A DNA stretch of 64,000 bases from Polaribacter sp. NJDZ03 (GCF_019263805.1 NZ_CP079195.1:2405001-2469000), one strand, 5' to 3'. Positions 29,390 to 37,833 are shown, counted from the first letter of the stretch. The notes: generated from the letters alone by a model not told the origin. Translations and numbers: made by a program.

Positions 29390-29473
29390 ATGGGAGGAAA
29401 TTTTTTATTTTTAGGATTGGCAGTAGCTTTAGTTATTGTTTACTTTTACAACAAATTTAGAAACAGAAGATAA
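29390..29473 (+). CDS. 27-residue single-helix membrane peptide
   Basis: ATG at 29390 opens a frame of 27 codons, with a hydrophobic core (FLFLGLAVALVIVYFY) between MGGN and the basic tail NKFRNRR, the classic shape of a small membrane protein. It begins 14 bp after the GH3 stop codon, inside the presumptive operon, and is too short for ordinary gene callers. I do not know a family. The composition is far from random translation of AT-rich DNA. Confidence 0.6.
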   Translation: MGGNFLFLGLAVALVIVYFYNKFRNRR

Positions 29474-29488
29474 TTAGAATACTTTATC

Positions 29489-29556
29489 TTTTCGAACAAA
29501 GAACGACAAGAAACCTGAGATTAATTAGATTTCTCTATCGTTCCTTATTTTCGAAA
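29489..29556. repeat. Imperfect long hairpin upstream of queD
   Basis: TTTCGAA (29490-29496) and GAACGA (29501-29506) pair with TCGTTCC (29538-29544) and TTTCGAAA (29549-29556), with an inner AGAAA/TTTCT. It resembles a decayed member of the GAGATT...CGGAATGACA repeat family. It is too large and AT-rich for a known preQ1 riboswitch. Confidence 0.45.
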
Positions 29557-29579
29557 TAGCAAACTAATAAAAAACACAA

Positions 29580-30029
29580 ATGAGTACAATTAGAATTACA
29601 AAACAATTTAGCTTTGAAACTGGCCATGCCTTATATGGTTATGATGGTAAATGTAAAAACGTTCACGGACACTCTTACAAACTTTCTGTAACCGTTTCTG
29701 GAAAACCAATTAAAGACAATAACAATGTGAAATTTGGTATGGTGATTGACTTTGGAGATTTAAAAAAGATTGTAAACGAAGAAATTGTAGATATTTTTGA
29801 CCATGCAACCGTATTTAATAAAAACACACCGCATGTAGATTTGGCTAAAGAACTAATAGACAGAGGCCACCATGTATTATTGGTAGATTACCAACCAACA
29901 AGTGAAATGATGGTAATAGATTTTGCCGAAAAAATTAAAAATAGGCTCCCTAAAAACATCAAACTTCATGCTATAAAACTGCAAGAAACAGACTCTAGTT
30001 TTGCAGAATGGTATGCTAGTGAAAATTAA
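29580..30029 (+). CDS. queD: 6-pyruvoyltetrahydropterin/6-carboxytetrahydropterin synthase
   Basis: The 149-residue enzyme makes 6-carboxytetrahydropterin from dihydroneopterin triphosphate in queuosine synthesis. The zinc-binding FETGHALYG and NVHGHSYKL histidines, the Cys in DGKCKNVHGH and the C-terminal LQETDSSFAEW are clear. Other queuosine genes are not nearby, so the role may be pterin-related in another way. Confidence 0.92.
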   Translation: MSTIRITKQFSFETGHALYGYDGKCKNVHGHSYKLSVTVSGKPIKDNNNVKFGMVIDFGDLKKIVNEEIVDIFDHATVFNKNTPHVDLAKELIDRGHHVLLVDYQPTSEMMVIDFAEKIKNRLPKNIKLHAIKLQETDSSFAEWYASEN

Positions 30030-30083
30030 CATTTTATAGTTAAAAAGTGGTGTTTTTTAATAGTCCATTTTTAAATTATGACT

Positions 30084-30091
30084 TATATTTG
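30084..30091 (+). promoter_or_regulatory. -7 element for the lipoprotein gene
   Basis: TATATTTG lies 20 bp before the ATG at 30111. Its position inside the longer reading frame that begins at 30078 shows that the longer start is unlikely. Confidence 0.6.
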
Positions 30092-30110
30092 CCCAAAAAA
30101 TCAAAATATT

Positions 30111-30662
30111 ATGAAATTATTAAAATCATTTTTAATCTTATTTATCGCAATTTCAATTACTAGCTGTAGTAGCAGTGATGACGATAACTCTATTGAATTA
30201 ACAGCTCAAAGTTTTGTTGGTGTTTATGCACTTACAGATTATGAATCTGATGTAACAGAAAGCGCAACATCTTCTACAGGTAAAGAATCTATTCTTTCTG
30301 AAACTGAAAACGAAGGAAGTGTTTATAATACAGTTATAACATTAAACACTGATGGTACTTACACTATAGATGGAACTTTTTTACAAACATCTGAAATTGA
30401 TGGAGACCAAAACAACGAAATTGAAACAATAATAACCTTAGAAACTTCTGGTACTTATGTTTTAAATATCACTTCAAGAACTATTACATTTACAGAAGCT
30501 ATAATAGCAGATGCAGATGGATCAGGTTTTATTACTGGTGAATATGTAATTGAAGATTTAAATGAAAATGAATTAGAATTAAAACAAACTAATACTATTG
30601 CTGCTGCTGCTGGAACTAATAAAATTGTAACAGTTACAGAAATTTCTTTAACAAGAAACTAA
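30111..30662 (+). CDS. Lipocalin-like secreted lipoprotein
   Basis: From the ATG at 30111 the product has 183 residues, with a lipoprotein signal (lipobox SITSC at about residues 15-19) followed by SSSDDD, typical of surface-exposed flavobacterial lipoproteins. The remaining sequence (LNTDGTYTIDGTF, GEYVIEDLNENELEL) is beta-rich and resembles lipocalin-like DUF families, but I cannot name one with certainty. It is monocistronic with its own promoter and terminator. Confidence 0.75.
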   Translation: MKLLKSFLILFIAISITSCSSSDDDNSIELTAQSFVGVYALTDYESDVTESATSSTGKESILSETENEGSVYNTVITLNTDGTYTIDGTFLQTSEIDGDQNNEIETIITLETSGTYVLNITSRTITFTEAIIADADGSGFITGEYVIEDLNENELELKQTNTIAAAAGTNKIVTVTEISLTRN

Positions 30663-30683
30663 AAAGTAAATCACTTTAATAAA

Positions 30684-30712
30684 AAAAGGTATCTAGCAAT
30701 AGATACCTTTTT
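30684..30712 (+). terminator. Terminator of the lipoprotein gene
   Basis: AAAAGGTATCTA (30684-30695) pairs with TAGATACCTTTT (30700-30711), loop GCAA, followed by T-run. It lies about 20 bp after the stop codon. Confidence 0.9.
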
Positions 30713-30780
30713 TGTTTTCCACTATTTTAACACTAAACATATTTTAGAGTTTTAATACAATAATAATTAAAACCATAAGA

Positions 30781-30804
30781 ACCTAAAATAAATTCAGGTT
30801 GACA
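30781..30804. repeat. TGACA-ended short repeat, degenerate copy
   Basis: ACCTAAAATAAATTCAGGTT then GACA. It fits the CTGAAACAAGTTCAG core with changes and lies near the stop codon of pth. Confidence 0.5.
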
Positions 30805-30822
30805 AAAAGCCAGTTTTAAGAA

Positions 30823-31452
30823 TTATTTCCCGTTAAACGTATTCATAGTATTATTTAAACCCGCAGTACCAAAAGAAGCAATTACTTTAGCCGATGTTGG
30901 CAAACGCTCTATTAATTCGCTAGTTTCTTCTTTATTCCATTCACCAAGCACATAATCTACTTGCCTACCTCTACCGTAATTACCACCAACACCAAATCTA
31001 AAACGAGCATATTGCTGCGTATTTAATTTTTCTTGAATATCTTTTAAACCGTTATGTCCGCCTGCAGATCCTTTTGCTTTTACCCGGATTACACCAAAAT
31101 CTATATTTACATCATCTGTAACCACTAAAATATTTTCTACAGATATATTTTCTTTATCCATCCAATACTTTACTGCCTTTCCACTTAAATTCATAAATGT
31201 ACTTGGTTTAAGTAAAACAAATGTTCTTCCTTTAAAACGGAAAGTAGCTACATCTCCAAGCTTTTCAGTTTCAAAAGTTGCGTTGTGTTCTTCCGCAACC
31301 TCATCTACAATTTTAAACCCAATATTATGACGTGTATTTGTATACTGTTCACCAATATTACCTAATCCTATAATTAAAAATTTCTTCATCAACTTTTCTT
31401 TAGCTTCAACTTTAATACCAAATATTTCAGAAAAAAAGTTTGTAAAATTCAT
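30823..31452 (-). CDS. pth: Peptidyl-tRNA hydrolase
   Basis: The 209-residue frame encodes the hydrolase that frees tRNA from stalled peptidyl-tRNA. Catalytic residues are in GLGNIG, TRHNIG and VVTDDVN. The family core starts at MKKFLIIGLGN (Met22, 31389); the 21 residues before it (MNFTNFFSEIFGIK and on) resemble the N-terminal extension I recall in other flavobacteria, so I keep the longer start, but 31389 is possible. It is in the conserved prs-rplY-pth order, separated from rplY by a terminator. Confidence 0.93.
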   Translation of the reverse strand: MNFTNFFSEIFGIKVEAKEKLMKKFLIIGLGNIGEQYTNTRHNIGFKIVDEVAEEHNATFETEKLGDVATFRFKGRTFVLLKPSTFMNLSGKAVKYWMDKENISVENILVVTDDVNIDFGVIRVKAKGSAGGHNGLKDIQEKLNTQQYARFRFGVGGNYGRGRQVDYVLGEWNKEETSELIERLPTSAKVIASFGTAGLNNTMNTFNGK

Positions 31453-31532
31453 TCTTCAAAAATAAGAAGAATTAAATAAATTTAGATTGCCTAATTATAA
31501 TTATAAGGTTTAAAATTAAATTTATGGCAAAA

Positions 31533-31562
31533 AAAAAGCGTTACAAATTTGTAACGCTTTTT
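31533..31562 (-). terminator. Terminator of rplY
   Basis: A perfect palindrome, AAAAAGCGTTACAAA with TTTGTAACGCTTTTT, 19 bp after the rplY stop codon. The A-run on the left gives a U-tract for minus-strand RNA. Confidence 0.9.
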
Positions 31563-31581
31563 ATAATTTATGTTGCAAAAA

Positions 31582-32187
31582 TTATTCTGCTGCAGCTTCT
31601 GTTGCTTCTGCTTCTTCTTCTTCATCATCTTCAGAAACAGTTGCGTTACGAGAAGTTCTTACTTGAACAACAACCGTATTGTCTGGGTGCATAAATGTAT
31701 ACCCATCTGTTGCTAATGATGTTACTGTTAATTTATTTCCAATTTTTAATTTAGAAATATCTGCAGTTACAAAATCTGGTAAGTTAGCAGGTAATGCTTT
31801 TACTCTTAATTTACGGTTTGTAAAACGTAAAGAACCACCATTTAATACCCCTGGAGAAGTACCAGTTAATTGTACAGGAATCTTCATTGTAATTTCTTTA
31901 TCATCAAATAATTGATAAAAATCTACGTGAATAATTTTGTCTGTTACCGGGTGAAACTGAATGTCTTGTAAAACTGCTGGTATTTTAACTCCATCAACAT
32001 CTAAACTTGCTGTATACACATTTGGAGTGAATACCAACTTTTTAAACGCTTTTTCTTCTGCTGAAAAATGTATTGGGTTTTCTCCTCCGTATATAACGCA
32101 AGGAACCATACCAGCATTACGTAAGGCTTTAGTTGCTACTTTACCTACGCTTTCTCTTTTTGATCCTTTAATTGAAATTGATTTCAT
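31582..32187 (-). CDS. rplY: 50S ribosomal protein L25/Ctc type
   Basis: The 201-residue protein binds 5S rRNA in the large subunit. It has the longer TL5/CTC form: an N-terminal L25 domain (about 1-95), a C-terminal beta domain (about 96-180) and an acidic tail rich in E and A. It lies 20 bp downstream of prs in an arrangement common in bacteria. Confidence 0.95.
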   Translation of the reverse strand: MKSISIKGSKRESVGKVATKALRNAGMVPCVIYGGENPIHFSAEEKAFKKLVFTPNVYTASLDVDGVKIPAVLQDIQFHPVTDKIIHVDFYQLFDDKEITMKIPVQLTGTSPGVLNGGSLRFTNRKLRVKALPANLPDFVTADISKLKIGNKLTVTSLATDGYTFMHPDNTVVVQVRTSRNATVSEDDEEEEAEATEAAAE

Positions 32188-32207
32188 TACTTTTTTGTAT
32201 TATTTAT

Positions 32208-33149
32208 TTACATTAAAAATTGTCCACTAATTGAAGTATTGTCTTGCACTTTGTGCATAACATCCGCAAATAATGGCGCGCAAGATACCACTTTTATTTT
32301 AGATGTCTCCTTTTTTAACGGAATAGTGTCTGAAACAATCAATTCTGTTAATCCTGAGTTTTCTATTTTTTCATAAGCCCCACCAGAAAGTATTGGGTGT
32401 GTACAAATTGCTCTTACGCTTAAAGCTCCTCTTTCCATCATTAAATTGGCTGCGTGTGCTAATGTACCTCCAGTATCAATCATGTCATCTACTAAAATTA
32501 CATTCTTTCCTTTAACGTCTCCAATTAACTCCATGTGCCCAATTTGATTGGCCTTAATACGTTGTTTATAACAAATAACAACATCACATTGCAGGTGCTT
32601 AGAGTATGCATAGGCTCTTTTAGAACCTCCCATATCTGGAGATGCAATTGTTAAGTTGTCTAAATTTAAGCTATTAATGTAAGGCATAAAAATAGTTGAT
32701 GCATATAAATGATCTACAGGTTTTTCAAAAAACCCTTGAATTTGGTCTGCATGTAAATCCATCGTCATAATTCTAGTTGCTCCAGCAGATTCTAAAAGTT
32801 TTGCAACTAATTTTGCTCCAATAGCAACTCTAGGTTGATCTTTTCTATCTTGTCTAGCCCAACCAAAATATGGCATAACTGCTGTTATGTGTCTTGCTGA
32901 TGCTCTTTTTGCTGCATCACACATTAACAACATTTCCATTAAATTGTCTGCATTCGGAAATGTAGAACCAATAATAAAAACACGTCTTCCACGAACAGAT
33001 TCTTCAAATGCTGGCTGAAATTCTCCGTCACTAAAGTAAGTTGTTTTAACTTTTCCTAAGGTTGTATTGTATTCTTTTGCAATTTTTTCTGCCAAAACGG
33101 TGCTTTGTCTGCAAGCAAAAAGTTTTGGGGCTAACTGATTTGTAGGCAT
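32208..33149 (-). CDS. prs: Ribose-phosphate pyrophosphokinase
   Basis: The 313-residue enzyme makes PRPP from ribose 5-phosphate and ATP. It carries TMDLHADQIQGFF (about 128-140), VASPDMGG-like ASPDMGGSKRA and the PRPP site NVILVDDMIDTGGTL (about 215-229). Length is typical. PRPP made here is the substrate of Upp, encoded 9 kb away. Confidence 0.97.
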   Translation of the reverse strand: MPTNQLAPKLFACRQSTVLAEKIAKEYNTTLGKVKTTYFSDGEFQPAFEESVRGRRVFIIGSTFPNADNLMEMLLMCDAAKRASARHITAVMPYFGWARQDRKDQPRVAIGAKLVAKLLESAGATRIMTMDLHADQIQGFFEKPVDHLYASTIFMPYINSLNLDNLTIASPDMGGSKRAYAYSKHLQCDVVICYKQRIKANQIGHMELIGDVKGKNVILVDDMIDTGGTLAHAANLMMERGALSVRAICTHPILSGGAYEKIENSGLTELIVSDTIPLKKETSKIKVVSCAPLFADVMHKVQDNTSISGQFLM

Positions 33150-33249
33150 TTAGTTGTTATTTTTTGTTGTGTTGTTGTATCCTCACAAAAGTAGAATTTA
33201 TTTATTGACTTTGAAATATATTTATAGACTTTAAAATAAAATAATTTTA

Positions 33250-33257
33250 TACATTTG
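33250..33257 (+). promoter_or_regulatory. -7 element for tRNA-Leu
   Basis: TACATTTG fits TAnnTTTG and lies 17 bp before the tRNA 5' end. Confidence 0.6.
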
Positions 33258-33274
33258 CAATCTTATTAATACTT

Positions 33275-33356
33275 GCTCAAGTGGCGGAATTGGTAGACGC
33301 GCTGGATTCAAAATCCAGTAACTTCGGTTGTGTGGGTTCGATTCCCACCTTGAGTA
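33275..33356 (+). tRNA. tRNA-Leu (CAA)
   Basis: Acceptor stem GCTCAAG pairs with CTTGAGT (with a terminal G-U). The anticodon stem is CTGGA/TCCAG with loop TTCAAAA, so the anticodon is CAA. The T-stem is GTGGG/CCCAC with the GTTCGATT loop, and there is a long class II variable arm. CCA is not encoded. Confidence 0.97.
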
Positions 33357-33360
33357 CTAA

Positions 33361-33394
33361 AAAAACCTGTTAATCAAACGATTAACAGGTTTTT
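33361..33394 (+). terminator. Terminator of tRNA-Leu
   Basis: AAAAACCTGTTAATC (33361-33375) pairs with GATTAACAGGTTTTT (33380-33394), loop AAAC, directly after the tRNA. Confidence 0.9.
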
Positions 33395-33477
33395 ATTATT
33401 TACAATCATATTTTAAAACAGCATACTCAAACCCGAACAGCCGCAAAGACCTGATTACCAACACAACACATACATCG

Positions 33478-33951
33478 TTATTTTTTCTTTATAAACGAAT
33501 CTAATTCATAAGCGGTGCTATCTTTAACAGAATCCATTACAAAAGAACTTTGTATGGTTAAAATACCCCCCACTAAAGATAATTTTTCATTAATAAATTC
33601 ATAAAATTCATCAATATCTCTAGCAGATACCTTCAATAAGAAATCGAAATTTCCAGAAACATGATGACATTCCATAATTTCAGATAACAAAAGCACCTCA
33701 TCTTTAAAATTATTTATCAATTCTTTTTGATGTTTAGCCAACGTAATTTGACAATATGCAATTACCTTTCTGTCAATTTTAGTTTTATCAAGTAAGGCAA
33801 CATATAATTTTATTATTTTACTTTGTTCTAATTTTTTAATTCTCTCGTAAGTTGGCGTTACACTTAATCCTATTAAACTCGATATTTCTTTTGTATTTAG
33901 CTTCGCATCTCTTTGAAGATGCATCAAGATCTCTTTATCTATTTTATCCAT
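33478..33951 (-). CDS. Lrp/AsnC family transcriptional regulator
   Basis: The 157-residue protein has an N-terminal winged HTH (about 1-60, KEISSLIGLSVTPTYERIKKLE) and a C-terminal RAM effector domain (about 70-145, with VSGNFDFLLKV). It should sense an amino acid or related ligand. It is divergent from the histidine decarboxylase-like gene (167 bp between starts), and three TATATCAG-type sites lie between them, so it probably regulates that gene and itself. Confidence 0.93.
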   Translation of the reverse strand: MDKIDKEILMHLQRDAKLNTKEISSLIGLSVTPTYERIKKLEQSKIIKLYVALLDKTKIDRKVIAYCQITLAKHQKELINNFKDEVLLLSEIMECHHVSGNFDFLLKVSARDIDEFYEFINEKLSLVGGILTIQSSFVMDSVKDSTAYELDSFIKKK

Positions 33952-33977
33952 TCTAGATTATTTTTCCAAATTTTCAT

Positions 33978-34057
33978 TATATCAGAAGAAGTACAGTAAT
34001 AAAAAACTGATATTTTATGTAATATAGATTAATTTTCTTAATTCAATTATATATCAG
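33978..34057. promoter_or_regulatory. Putative Lrp-type operator, three TATATCAG sites
   Basis: TATATCAG occurs at 33978-33985 and 34050-34057, with an inverted near copy CTGATATT at 34007-34014. TACATTTA (34078-34085), one mismatch from TAnnTTTG, lies just after them and could be the -7 element of the decarboxylase gene. Confidence 0.5.
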
Positions 34058-34118
34058 AATAAAAACACTACATACTATACATTTACAGTGTTAAAAAGCT
34101 TAAAAAAAACCTTATAGT

Positions 34119-35267
34119 ATGGAAATTAATACTGTGCAAGACGAACAAATACAAGATCTTCTAAAAAAAGTAAAACAAGCAAGAGATACTTTTCTCGGTT
34201 ACCCTGTTTCTAAAGATTTTGACTTTTCTGAATTAAATGAATTCTTAAAATACCCTATAAATAATTTAGGCGACCCATTTGAAGATAGTACCTATAAAGT
34301 GCATACACACGAAATGGAAAAAGAAGTAATTAACTTTTTTGCGTCCTTTTTTAGAGCCAACCCAAAAGATTATTGGGGTTATGTAACTAATGGAGGCTCA
34401 GAAAGCAATCTGTATGGCTTATATATTGCAAGAGAATTATACCCAAAAGCAATGGTGTATTATTCAGAATCTACACATTATAGTGTAAAGAAAAATATTC
34501 ATCTATTAAATATTTCTAGTATTACCATTAGATCACAAGAAAATGGTGAAATAGATTATCAAGATCTAGAAAGCACGCTTCAACTTAATCGTCATATACC
34601 TGCTATTATTCTTACAACATTTGGCACAACGATGATGGAGGCCAAAGATGATGTATCTAAGGTAAAAGGTATTTTAAAAAAATTAGCCATTCAAGATCAT
34701 TATATACATTGCGATGCTGCTTTGTCTGGTTGTTATGGTCCATTTATAGAACCTCGCATTCCTTTTGATTTTCAAGACGGAGCAGACAGTATATCTATAA
34801 GTGGTCATAAATTTATTGGATCTCCTTTTCCATCAGGTGTAATTATAACCAAACGGACTTTAAAGGATCGTATTTCTAAAGGGATTTCTTATATCGGTTC
34901 TTATGATACTACTATTACAGGCTCTAGAAATGGCCATAGTCCGCTTTTTTTATGGTATGCTATAAAAAAACTAGGCATAGAAGGACTAGAAAAGCGTTAC
35001 CAGCATTGCGAAGAAACAGCCAGTTATTGCGTAGACAGATTAACATCATTAGGTATAAAGGCATGGAGAAATGAAAAAGCAATTACAGTTGTATTCCCTA
35101 AAGTATCCCAAGCTATTAAAGAAAAGTGGCAGTTAGCAACAGAAGATGTTAGTCATTTAATTTGTATGCCCAATGTTACCAAAAAACAGATTGACGAATT
35201 TATTGAAGACCTTATGATAGAGAATGCGTTAGAAGAAAATAAAATATTAAATAATATACTCTGTTAA
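34119..35267 (+). CDS. PLP-dependent histidine decarboxylase-like enzyme
   Basis: The 382-residue enzyme resembles the pyridoxal-phosphate histidine decarboxylases of Morganella and Klebsiella along its length: WGYVTNGGSESNLYG (about 86-100), HCDAALSG (197-204) and SGHKFIGSPFPSG with the PLP lysine K231. The stacking His is in ESTHYSV (H120). The reaction would release CO2 from histidine to give histamine, but related enzymes act on other amino acids (for example serine or in siderophore synthesis), so the substrate is not settled. An Lrp-type regulator faces it. No transporter for amine export lies beside it. Confidence 0.85.
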   Translation: MEINTVQDEQIQDLLKKVKQARDTFLGYPVSKDFDFSELNEFLKYPINNLGDPFEDSTYKVHTHEMEKEVINFFASFFRANPKDYWGYVTNGGSESNLYGLYIARELYPKAMVYYSESTHYSVKKNIHLLNISSITIRSQENGEIDYQDLESTLQLNRHIPAIILTTFGTTMMEAKDDVSKVKGILKKLAIQDHYIHCDAALSGCYGPFIEPRIPFDFQDGADSISISGHKFIGSPFPSGVIITKRTLKDRISKGISYIGSYDTTITGSRNGHSPLFLWYAIKKLGIEGLEKRYQHCEETASYCVDRLTSLGIKAWRNEKAITVVFPKVSQAIKEKWQLATEDVSHLICMPNVTKKQIDEFIEDLMIENALEENKILNNILC

Positions 35268-35365
35268 TAATAAGGTTAAAACTAAAAAATATAAAAAAGT
35301 AAAATCATATTTAAAAAAATTAGTAGTAGAGAAAGTTCTTTTTATAATTTTTACAAAGGCAATAT

Positions 35366-35902
35366 CTAAACCGGTTTCTCATAATATTCTGAAGTACAAT
35401 ACCCAAGTAAGCAATAATACCGAACGTTTGTAAGAAAATAATAATTTAGATATTTAGATTTCTGATTTTCATCAACCAAAGAAAAATCTTTTTCTAACAA
35501 AGTAAAAACAGCTTCCTCTTTTTGCTTCGATATTGAAAAGTATTTCTCTACTATTTTTTGAATATTACTTGTATTCACTTTTAATATTTCTTGATTAAAT
35601 AAACGCTGATAGTTTTTTTCAAATTCTAAATATCCAGCTATAAAAAGCTGCTTATTTTCTTTAGAAACTGTATGATATAGCATTTTATCGATAAACGAAG
35701 TATAGTGAATATTAACATTAGAAATTGGTAAAACAACAGCCACCAAATGATTCATCACTAAAGATTGTTCTTTTGATAAAAACAGATAATTAACATCAAC
35801 TTTATCTGAAGTACAAGATGCAAAAATACTAAGTATAGATGGCGTAATTACAAAACCACCAATAGCCAAAGACATGCTTTTTAACGCTTTTCTTCTATCC
35901 AT
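35366..35902 (-). CDS. Gluconate 2-dehydrogenase subunit 3-like protein
   Basis: The 178-residue protein starts with a Tat-like signal (DRRKALKSMSLAIGG) ending in a possible lipobox (IFASC), so it is exported. The body is of the family of small subunits of FAD-dependent membrane sugar dehydrogenases. The gene follows the GMC dehydrogenase gene after 2 bp, its expected partner. In related systems the subunit helps export and assembly of the catalytic subunit, which lacks its own signal. Confidence 0.82.
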   Translation of the reverse strand: MDRRKALKSMSLAIGGFVITPSILSIFASCTSDKVDVNYLFLSKEQSLVMNHLVAVVLPISNVNIHYTSFIDKMLYHTVSKENKQLFIAGYLEFEKNYQRLFNQEILKVNTSNIQKIVEKYFSISKQKEEAVFTLLEKDFSLVDENQKSKYLNYYFLTNVRYYCLLGYCTSEYYEKPV

Positions 35903-35904
35903 AA

Positions 35905-37602
35905 TTAAGCATTTTGTTTTTTAAATAGTTGTATTGCATGGTGTGCCGCTCTTGCTGTTAACGCCATATAGGTTAAAGACGGGTTTTGGTTGCCAGTAGA
36001 AGTCATGCAAGAACCATCTGTTACATAAACGTTTGGCACATTATGAACTTGATTATTCTTATTTAAAACGGACGTTTTTGGATCATTCCCCATTCTTGCT
36101 GTACCCATTTCATGAATGGCGTGTCCTGGCACAAAAGCATCTTCAAACCCTTTTACATTAGCAAAACCAGCTTTTGTAAGCATTTCTATCGCTTCCTTTT
36201 TCATATCTACTCTCATTAATTTTTCGTTCTCTTTAAACTCGCAATCAAATGTAATTGTAGGCAAACCCCATTCGTCTTTTTTGTGATAATCTAAAACCAT
36301 TTTATTTTCGTGATACGGCAAACATTCTCCAAAACCAATAATTCCAATTCGCCAAGGTCCTTGCTTTTTTAGATTTTCTTTTAAATCTAAACCAAAACTT
36401 AATTCTTTAATATGGTGTCTCCAATCTCTTCTGCTTGCTGCTCCTTGAAAAGAATAACCTCTTAGATATTCTTTTTTTGATGCTTTATCTCCTAAATTTT
36501 GAAAACGGACTATATGAAAACTGGTGGGTCTAGTGTTTTTATAACCAACATCTTTAAACCCATTATAAATTGCGGTGGCTCCCACTCTAAAATGATGGTC
36601 CATTAAATTATGACCTAACTCGCCAGAATCGTTTCCTAACCCGTTAGGAAAACGTGCCGATTTAGATTGCATTAAAATACTGGTCGATGCAATTGTAGAA
36701 GCACAACAAAAAATAATTTCTGCATAAAAAACGTGTACTTCTTTGGTTAGTGCATCTATAACTTTAACTCCGGTTGCTTTCTTTTTATCTGCATCATAGA
36801 TAATTTCATAGACAATGGCATTGGGTCTTAACGTCATATTACCAGTTTTATTAGCTGCTGGTAATGTTGATGCATTACTACTAAAATAACCTCCTAACGG
36901 ACAACCTCGCATACACCTATTTCTATGTGCACAAGTATGCCTGTTTTCATAAACAGTATCTCCAGTAATATTAGCAAACCTACCCATGGTTAAAAACCGA
37001 TTCTTATAATTTTTACCAATCTGGTTTTTAAATTCTTGCTCTACACAATTTAACGGAAAAGCGGGTGTAAAATGGCTATCTGGCAATTGCGGCAAGTTTA
37101 AAGCTTCTCCACTTACGCCAATAAATTTTTCTACATAGGTATACCAAGGGGCAATATCTTTATATCTAATAGGCCAATCTACAGCTATATTTTCCTTTTT
37201 GTTTGCTGTAAAATCTAAATCACTTAACCGCAACGCTTGTCTGCCCCAAGTTAAAGAACGACCGCCAACATGGTAGCCTCTAATCCAGTCGAATCTTTTG
37301 GTTTCGTTATAAGGATGTTTTAAATCATTTACAAACCAATGTTTGTAGGCTTGCTTAGTTACAAAGCCTGTTCTAGCCTGCTTGCCTTGTTTTTTTAAAT
37401 CTTCGTTAGAAGTCTGATCTCTAAAATCTAATTCCCAAGCTTCTTTATTGGCTGTTTTGTAATCTGTAATATGCGTTATATCTCTACCTCTTTCTAATAC
37501 CAAAGTTTTTAAGCCTGCCTCACAAAGTTCTTTTGCGGCCCATCCACCAGAAATTCCGGTTCCTATTACAATGGCATCAAAAGTATTTTTGTTGTTCTTC
37601 AT
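35905..37602 (-). CDS. GMC family FAD dehydrogenase (sugar or glycoside dehydrogenase-like)
   Basis: The 565-residue flavoprotein has the FAD-binding VIGTGISGGWAAKEL (12-26), a GMC middle region and the C-terminal GHAIHEMGTARMG and STGNQNPSLTYMALTARA segments with the catalytic His and Asn. Three cysteines (C224, C230, C234 in HTCAHRNRCMRGCPLGG) may bind an Fe-S cluster, as in FAD glucose dehydrogenases. It has no signal peptide, and the Tat-type small subunit would carry it out. Candidate substrates are gluconate, glucose or glycosides (3-dehydrogenase type). It lies next to PUL genes, divergent from a GH2 enzyme gene. Confidence 0.85.
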   Translation of the reverse strand: MKNNKNTFDAIVIGTGISGGWAAKELCEAGLKTLVLERGRDITHITDYKTANKEAWELDFRDQTSNEDLKKQGKQARTGFVTKQAYKHWFVNDLKHPYNETKRFDWIRGYHVGGRSLTWGRQALRLSDLDFTANKKENIAVDWPIRYKDIAPWYTYVEKFIGVSGEALNLPQLPDSHFTPAFPLNCVEQEFKNQIGKNYKNRFLTMGRFANITGDTVYENRHTCAHRNRCMRGCPLGGYFSSNASTLPAANKTGNMTLRPNAIVYEIIYDADKKKATGVKVIDALTKEVHVFYAEIIFCCASTIASTSILMQSKSARFPNGLGNDSGELGHNLMDHHFRVGATAIYNGFKDVGYKNTRPTSFHIVRFQNLGDKASKKEYLRGYSFQGAASRRDWRHHIKELSFGLDLKENLKKQGPWRIGIIGFGECLPYHENKMVLDYHKKDEWGLPTITFDCEFKENEKLMRVDMKKEAIEMLTKAGFANVKGFEDAFVPGHAIHEMGTARMGNDPKTSVLNKNNQVHNVPNVYVTDGSCMTSTGNQNPSLTYMALTARAAHHAIQLFKKQNA

Positions 37603-37833
37603 ATTTTTTTATCTGTTGAATATGCTTTCTTAATCTCAACTTACAGGAAATTAATTTACCAAAAACGTGTGTTTTCTAAAGTTGATTAAAATTAAAAGCC
37701 AAATATAAGAAGTGATAGAGGGTAAAATTCCGTCAGAAAAGTAGCCTAATTCGTTTTTTAGTTGATATTACATTTTTTTTCTTTAGAATTGCTACCCAAG
37801 CAATAAAGGCAATAATCTTCTCCAATTTAGAAA

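Noticed and set aside
29489-29556. preQ1 riboswitch before queD
   Set aside because: The stem is long, AT-rich and lacks the compact preQ1 aptamer layout; it looks like a decayed repeat.
30078-30110. Upstream start for the lipocalin-like lipoprotein
   Set aside because: The extra residues contain the -7 promoter element and would spoil the signal peptide.
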